This document shows, piece after piece, positions 16,795 to 20,698 of a DNA stretch of 20,698 bases. Under the pieces are notes generated by a model, which saw only the letters and a program-made list of their open reading frames with translations, did not search any database and was not told the origin of the DNA. Positions within the stretch are counted from its first letter, which is position 1. Each line of letters opens with the position of its first letter. Position numbers and translations under genes: made by a program. Origin of the DNA: Pseudomonadota bacterium (GTDB taxonomy: Bacteria; Pseudomonadota; Alphaproteobacteria; Sphingomonadales; Sphingomonadaceae); contig JAEWCW010000166.1 in NCBI GenBank assembly GCA_023390415.1, positions 1 to 20,698 of the forward strand, given 5' to 3'.

Positions 16795-17529
16795 TTAAGC
16801 CGCGACGGACGTGCGTTGCGGCGCGTCGAAGTTCCTGAATTGAATCTGGTGCCGCTCCAATCCGAACTCGCGAAGGATTGCGTTGCCGCGTTCGACGGCC
16901 GCACGGGCTGCGTCGACGCTAAGCCCGGACTGTTCGACAGCCGCTTGTGCCCGCTCATCCGCGAGCGTGGCGGCGACCAGCATCCAGGCGAGTGCCTCGA
17001 CGGGATCACGGTCGACGCCTTGGCCATTCTCGTAGAGAACGCCCACGCCATAGAAGCCTGTTGGGGAGCCGCGCCGGGCCGCCTCCCGGTACCAACGCAT
17101 CGACTGGATGTAATCTACTGGAGTGCCTCGACCGTTGGCGTGCATGACGCCCAGGCTCGCCGCCGCCAGCGGGCTGCCACGCTCGGCTGCAAGGCTGATC
17201 CACCTGAGAGCTTCGACCGGATCTTCAGCAACACCGCTGCCGGTGTCGAGCATCACGCCAAGCCGCCACTGCGCATGACGATTTCCGCCTTCCGCCGCCC
17301 GCCGGTAGAGAGCCGCCGCCCGACGATGATCGCGGGCCACGACACGGCCTTCGTCATAGAACCAGGCCAGATAATCGATGGCGTCGTAGTCGCCTCTGGT
17401 CGCGGCGCCTTCGATCAGCTCGAACGCCTGCCGCTCCTGTCCGGCGTCCATCAGGCGGAGCGCCTCCTCGCTGGCCGGAGAAGCGGCTGACAGGAAGCCG
17501 GCCAGGATCGCTACGAGCACATTGGGCAT
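16795..17529 (-). CDS. Sel1-like repeat protein with signal peptide
   Basis: The 244-residue chain starts with a short signal peptide (MPNVLVAILAGFLSAASPA). Residues 28-190 hold about four Sel1-type helical repeats with the pattern 'A..lyrrAAegGn..AQw.LG.m...G.GV..D..eAl.W...AA', for example EGGNRHAQWRLGVML, ERGSPLAAASLGVMH and RRGSPTGFYGVGVLY. Sel1 proteins act as periplasmic or secreted adaptors between other proteins. The last 50 residues are Ala-rich and helical. It is inserted between queA and tgt, 26 bases after queA, so it is probably in the same transcript. Nothing in it suggests a role in queuosine synthesis. Confidence 0.88.
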   Translation of the reverse strand: MPNVLVAILAGFLSAASPASEEALRLMDAGQERQAFELIEGAATRGDYDAIDYLAWFYDEGRVVARDHRRAAALYRRAAEGGNRHAQWRLGVMLDTGSGVAEDPVEALRWISLAAERGSPLAAASLGVMHANGRGTPVDYIQSMRWYREAARRGSPTGFYGVGVLYENGQGVDRDPVEALAWMLVAATLADERAQAAVEQSGLSVDAARAAVERGNAILREFGLERHQIQFRNFDAPQRTSVAA

Positions 17530-17555
17530 AGACCGACCTTTCAGGTCTTAGTCTA

Positions 17556-18584
17556 TCAGGGAAGAAGGAAGCTCGCATCTCCGTACGAGTAGAACCGATA
17601 CCCCTCCCGGATCGCATGGGCGTAGGCCGCCTGCATCGTCTCCAGGCCCATCAGCGCCGAGACCAACATGAACAGGGTCGATCGGGGCAGGTGGAAGTTG
17701 GTGACCAGGCCGTCGATCGCGCGGAAGCGGTAGCCGGGGGTGATGAAGATCGCGGTGTCGCCTTCGAACGGGCGGATCGTGCCGTCCTCGCCGGCGGCGC
17801 TTTCGAGGAGCCGGAGCGAGGTGGTGCCGACCGCGATCACCCGCCCGCCGCGCTGCCGCACCCCATTCAGGCGCGCGGCCGCTGCCGCGTCGATCCGGCC
17901 CCATTCGGCGTGCATCTCGTGGTCGGCCGTGTCCTCGGCCTTGACCGGGAGGAAGGTGCCGGCGCCGACATGGAGGGTGAGGGTCTCGTGGCCGATCCCG
18001 GCCTCGGCGAGCGCCGCCATCAGCCCCGGCGTGAAATGGAGCGCCGCGGTCGGCGCCGCGACCGCCCCCTCCTCCCGCGCGAACATGGTCTGATAATCCT
18101 CGGCGTCGCGTTCGTCGGCTTCGCGACGCCCCGCAATATACGGCGGCAGCGGCATCCGCCCCGCGCGCTCGAGCAGGGTTTCGACCGGCTCGTCGCCGGC
18201 GAAGGTCAGCAGCATCGATCCGTCGCGCGCCTTGGCGGACGCGGTCGCGGTCACGCCCGCGCCGAAATCCACCTCGTCGCCCTCGCGCACCCGCCGCGCA
18301 TTGCGGAGGAAGGCGCGCCAGCTGCGCAGCCCCTCCCGCTTGTGCAGCGTCGCCCCGATCCGCGCCTCGCCGCGCACCCCCTCGAGCTGCGCCGGGATCA
18401 CCCGCGTGTCGTTGAACACCAGCATGTCCCCGGCGCGCAGCAGGCGCGGGAGATCGGTGATGACATGGTCGCCGAGCGTCCCGTCCCCCGCCACGGCAAG
18501 CAACCGCGCCGAATCCCGCGGGCTCGCCGGCCTGAGGGCGATCCGCTCCGGCGGAAGCTCGAAATCGAAAAGGTCGACGCGCAT
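17556..18584 (-). CDS. queA: S-adenosylmethionine:tRNA ribosyltransferase-isomerase
   Basis: QueA transfers the ribosyl part of S-adenosylmethionine to preQ1 in tRNA to give epoxyqueuosine, the step after Tgt. The ATG at 18584 begins [16 protein letters not shown], the family's canonical start; a longer in-frame reading up to 18794 is rejected. Characteristic segments are '[14 protein letters not shown]', 'PLPPYI', '[10 protein letters not shown]', '[13 protein letters not shown]', '[11 protein letters not shown]', 'GTTSLRLLE', 'FITPGYRF' and '[16 protein letters not shown]'. The 342-residue length is normal. It lies upstream of the Sel1 and tgt genes on the same strand, which fits a queuosine operon. 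Confidence 0.96.
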   Translation of the reverse strand: MRVDLFDFELPPERIALRPASPRDSARLLAVAGDGTLGDHVITDLPRLLRAGDMLVFNDTRVIPAQLEGVRGEARIGATLHKREGLRSWRAFLRNARRVREGDEVDFGAGVTATASAKARDGSMLLTFAGDEPVETLLERAGRMPLPPYIAGRREADERDAEDYQTMFAREEGAVAAPTAALHFTPGLMAALAEAGIGHETLTLHVGAGTFLPVKAEDTADHEMHAEWGRIDAAAAARLNGVRQRGGRVIAVGTTSLRLLESAAGEDGTIRPFEGDTAIFITPGYRFRAIDGLVTNFHLPRSTLFMLVSALMGLETMQAAYAHAIREGYRFYSYGDASFLLP

Positions 18585-18652
18585 CGCGCGCTCATCGCGT
18601 CCCCGGCGAGCGCAGGCAAGCCTGTCCTGCGGGATCGCCGCCCGCACGAGCC

Positions 18653-19408
18653 TCACTGATAGGCTATCGGCCTCAGCGCTTCGGTCAGCGGCCGCACCGG
18701 AAGTCGCTGAGTCCGGCAGAAGCGAAAGGTGCCGGATCGGTCGAGCGCCTGCCTCGCGACCTCCTGGCCCGGAATCATTCCAGCTTCCGTCCAATTGGCG
18801 ATCGACTGGCCGGAGAGGTGGCTCATCAACTCGGCCCGGCCGCGAAGCGCCTCCAGTTCCTGGAGCAGAGAGAAGCGCACCATGGGGTCGAGCGGGATCG
18901 GGCGGGCAAGGCTCAGCAGCCGCTGATAGGCGGCGTTGTTCTGGTCGTTGAGCGCCGCCAGCCGCCGGTTCGCAGTATAGGCGCGGTTGAGCCCGCGCCT
19001 GACGTTTGCCGCCAGATGCGTGTTGACGCCGTCGGTGACGCTCGCCTGCCAGACGGATTCCTCATAATTCCGGTTCGGCATCCGGATGACGTAGAAGGCG
19101 AAGCCGGGTTCTGAATGGACCGGCGCTGGATCGAGCCGCGCGCCGCTGGCGAGCAGCCGTTGCTGCAGGTGGTCGATCTGCGCGAGCACGCAGGGCTCGA
19201 CCACCCGCCACTCGACTGCATAGCGATATTGGTCCGCGACCTCAGCTTTCAGCGCCGTGGTGGCGGCGCGCGCCTTCCCTTGCCAGGACCTTTCCTCGGC
19301 CCATTGCTGAGCAGCCAGCGCGATGAGGACGCCGACCACGACGACGACGAGTTCCCACGACACCATCCGCCAGCCGTGCGGCGGCTTGAGCCACTGATAC
19401 CGAGACAC
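18653..19408 (-). CDS. Membrane-anchored protein of unknown function
   Basis: The chain begins at GTG 19408, seven bases after a strong GGGGGGAGG site; GTG 19414 and TTG 19411 are in frame but too close to it. About 251 residues. One transmembrane helix ([22 protein letters not shown]) near the N-terminus is followed by a long soluble, largely helical region with many Ala, Arg and Leu, probably periplasmic. It resembles Sphingomonadales hypothetical proteins that have 'W.l.[14 protein letters not shown]' followed by a coiled region, a layout also seen in DUF6090. No catalytic motif is visible. It lies 68 bases upstream of queA and downstream of the cyclophilin gene. Confidence 0.78.
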   Translation of the reverse strand: MSRYQWLKPPHGWRMVSWELVVVVVGVLIALAAQQWAEERSWQGKARAATTALKAEVADQYRYAVEWRVVEPCVLAQIDHLQQRLLASGARLDPAPVHSEPGFAFYVIRMPNRNYEESVWQASVTDGVNTHLAANVRRGLNRAYTANRRLAALNDQNNAAYQRLLSLARPIPLDPMVRFSLLQELEALRGRAELMSHLSGQSIANWTEAGMIPGQEVARQALDRSGTFRFCRTQRLPVRPLTEALRPIAYQ

Positions 19409-19413
19409 CAACA

Positions 19414-19430
19414 CGCCTCCCCCCGAGGCG
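19414..19430 (-). promoter_or_regulatory. Hairpin over the ribosome-binding site of the membrane-protein gene
   Basis: On the minus strand CGCCTC and GAGGCG pair around a five-G loop. The 3' arm and loop contain the GGGGGGAGG ribosome-binding site. Folding would hide the site, so translation could depend on what opens this 6-bp stem. Confidence 0.4.
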
Positions 19431-19482
19431 CCAACGTGTCACAGGCTGACGGTAGCCGCAATGTGTCCGATCCGCGGATGCC

Positions 19483-20100
19483 TTATTGCGGCGAGGCGGT
19501 CGGCGGGGGGACGTTGTCGGCCCCGATCGAGGCGCGGAGGATTCGGGTGGGGTTGGCGGGGGGATCGCCGCGAGTGATCGAGTCGACGAAGCTCATGCCG
19601 CCGACCACCCGGCCGACCACCGTATAATCGTTGTCGAGCGCGAAGCCGGGCGCGAACATGATGTAGAACTGGCTGTTGGCGCTGTTCGGATCGTTGGTGC
19701 GCGCCATGCCGACGGAGCCGCGGACGTGCGGCAGCGTGTTGAACTCGGCGGCGATGTCCGGAAGGGTCGAGCCCCCGGCGCCGGTGCCGCCGGGATCGCC
19801 GGCCTGGGCCATGAAGCCCTGGATCACGCGGTGGAAGGCGATGCCGTTGTAGAAGCCCTGGCGGGTCAGGGTGCGGATCCGCTCGACATGGTTCGGCGCG
19901 GCGTCGGGGCGGAGCTGGATGGTCACCCGACCGCCGGTCGAGAGATCGAGATGCCAGGTCGTCTCCGGGGTGAGCGCGGGTGGGACCACGGACACGACTG
20001 TCGGCGCGGGCCGGGCCGGAGCGGGAGCTGGGGCCTGGGCCCCAGCCGTGCCCACGAGGAAAGCCGCCGCAGCGACCGCGGTCAAGCTCTTGAAGTACAT
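19483..20100 (-). CDS. Periplasmic cyclophilin-type peptidyl-prolyl isomerase
   Basis: The enzyme speeds cis-trans isomerisation of X-Pro bonds during folding. The ATG at 20100 (MYFKSLTAVAAAAFLVGTAGAQ) opens a signal peptide; a GTG at 20112 would add four residues before it and is less likely. A Pro/Ala linker follows. The cyclophilin core shows 'FYNGIAFHRVIQGFMAQAGDP', 'AAEFNT', 'GSVGMARTNDPNSANSQFYIMF' and 'LDNDYTVVGRVVGGMSFVD', including the catalytic Arg in FHRV and the Gln of GFMAQ. About 205 residues. The order coaD, cyclophilin, then queA and tgt is one I recall from several sphingomonads. It has its own 71-base spacer from coaD. Confidence 0.93.
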   Translation of the reverse strand: MYFKSLTAVAAAAFLVGTAGAQAPAPAPARPAPTVVSVVPPALTPETTWHLDLSTGGRVTIQLRPDAAPNHVERIRTLTRQGFYNGIAFHRVIQGFMAQAGDPGGTGAGGSTLPDIAAEFNTLPHVRGSVGMARTNDPNSANSQFYIMFAPGFALDNDYTVVGRVVGGMSFVDSITRGDPPANPTRILRASIGADNVPPPTASPQ

Positions 20101-20171
20101 CAATCCACCCACTCTCGAACGTTGTTAAGTCAATGAAATGATAGGCTTGGCGCGCGGTGCACACAAGCCGT

Positions 20172-20672
20172 TCAGCTGCCTTTGCGGCCGAGCCGTTCGA
20201 CCCGCTCGCGGACCTGCTCGGCGACTGCCGGGGTCACGAACTTGCCGATGTCGCCACCGTAGAGGGCGATCTCCTTGACCAGGCGCGAGGCGATCGGCTG
20301 GAGCGAGACGTCGGCCATCAGGAAGACCGTCTCGATCCGGTCGTTGAGCTGCTGGTTCATGCCCGCCATCTGATATTCGTACTCGAAGTCCGCCACAGCG
20401 CGGAGGCCTCGGATGATCATCGCTGCGCCCTCCCGCTCGGCGAAGTCCATCAGCAGGCAATCGAACGACACCACCTGGATGTCGCGGCCGCAGACCTCGA
20501 CCTCGCGGCGGACCATCTCCATCCGCTCCTCGACCGTGAACATGGGAGACTTGGACGGATTGGTGGTGACGCCGATCACGAGCCGGTCGACGAGGTGCGA
20601 GCCGCGCCGGATGATGTCCATGTGGCCGAGCGTGATCGGATCGAACGTGCCCGGGTAAACGCCAATCTTCAT
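20172..20672 (-). CDS. coaD: Pantetheine-phosphate adenylyltransferase
   Basis: CoaD joins ATP and 4'-phosphopantetheine to give dephospho-CoA, the penultimate step of coenzyme A synthesis. The 166-residue chain opens MKIGVYPGTFDPITLGHMDII, with the nucleotidyltransferase motif TxGH as TLGH. IIRGLRAVADFEYEYQMA and the SRLVKEIALYGGD segment are also diagnostic. The start at 20672 follows GGGAGGG. It is the first gene of the minus-strand run in this window, and its upstream neighbour lies beyond the window edge. Confidence 0.96.
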   Translation of the reverse strand: MKIGVYPGTFDPITLGHMDIIRRGSHLVDRLVIGVTTNPSKSPMFTVEERMEMVRREVEVCGRDIQVVSFDCLLMDFAEREGAAMIIRGLRAVADFEYEYQMAGMNQQLNDRIETVFLMADVSLQPIASRLVKEIALYGGDIGKFVTPAVAEQVRERVERLGRKGS

Positions 20673-20698
20673 CGCGGCCCTCCCGCCGCCCTCCTACA

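Overview
The window is GC-rich (roughly two thirds G+C), densely coded bacterial chromosome. The best fit is an alphaproteobacterium of the order Sphingomonadales (Sphingomonas/Zymomonas relatives). The basis is protein resemblance recalled from memory, chiefly the tRNA-guanine transglycosylase, which reads like the Zymomonas mobilis enzyme, together with the SapC-family and DUF1289 genes and the RhlE-type helicase. No tRNA, rRNA, CRISPR array, prophage or insertion sequence was seen. Most of the window is conserved core metabolism with a few lineage-specific secreted or membrane proteins.

Layout. 1-1515 (minus): the N-terminal 505 residues of a secreted FecR-domain protein whose tail is built of three different tandem repeat arrays and runs off the window. 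1797-4991 (minus): glmU then glmS, the amino-sugar pathway to UDP-GlcNAc. 5051-5707 (plus): gph, divergent from glmU. 5694-6377 (minus): an exported DUF3298-type protein whose 3' end overlaps gph. 6473-7537 (plus): a zinc alcohol dehydrogenase. 7539-9680 (minus): a penicillin-acylase-family lipoprotein. 9731-10697 (minus): a SapC-family gene with a hairpin-rich 3' region and a strong terminator. 10779-12203 (minus): a GlcD/D-2-hydroxyglutarate-dehydrogenase-like flavoprotein. 12298-14383 (plus): a small secreted protein, a DEAD-box helicase and a 58-residue DUF1289 protein. 14393-15037 (minus): a secreted intradiol dioxygenase.

15105-20672 (minus) holds coaD, a periplasmic cyclophilin, a membrane protein, queA, a Sel1-repeat protein, tgt and a broken GFA-family gene. 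QueA and Tgt act in the same pathway: Tgt exchanges guanine-34 of certain tRNAs for preQ1, and QueA then converts preQ1 to epoxyqueuosine.

The most notable points are: Tgt has lost the three zinc-binding cysteines and has an altered base-pocket motif; the gene overlapping tgt is a GFA-family pseudogene with two clear lesions and possibly a third; the sapC 3' region has four successive hairpins; and the FecR protein has an extreme repeat tail. I did not find a convincing new multi-gene system.
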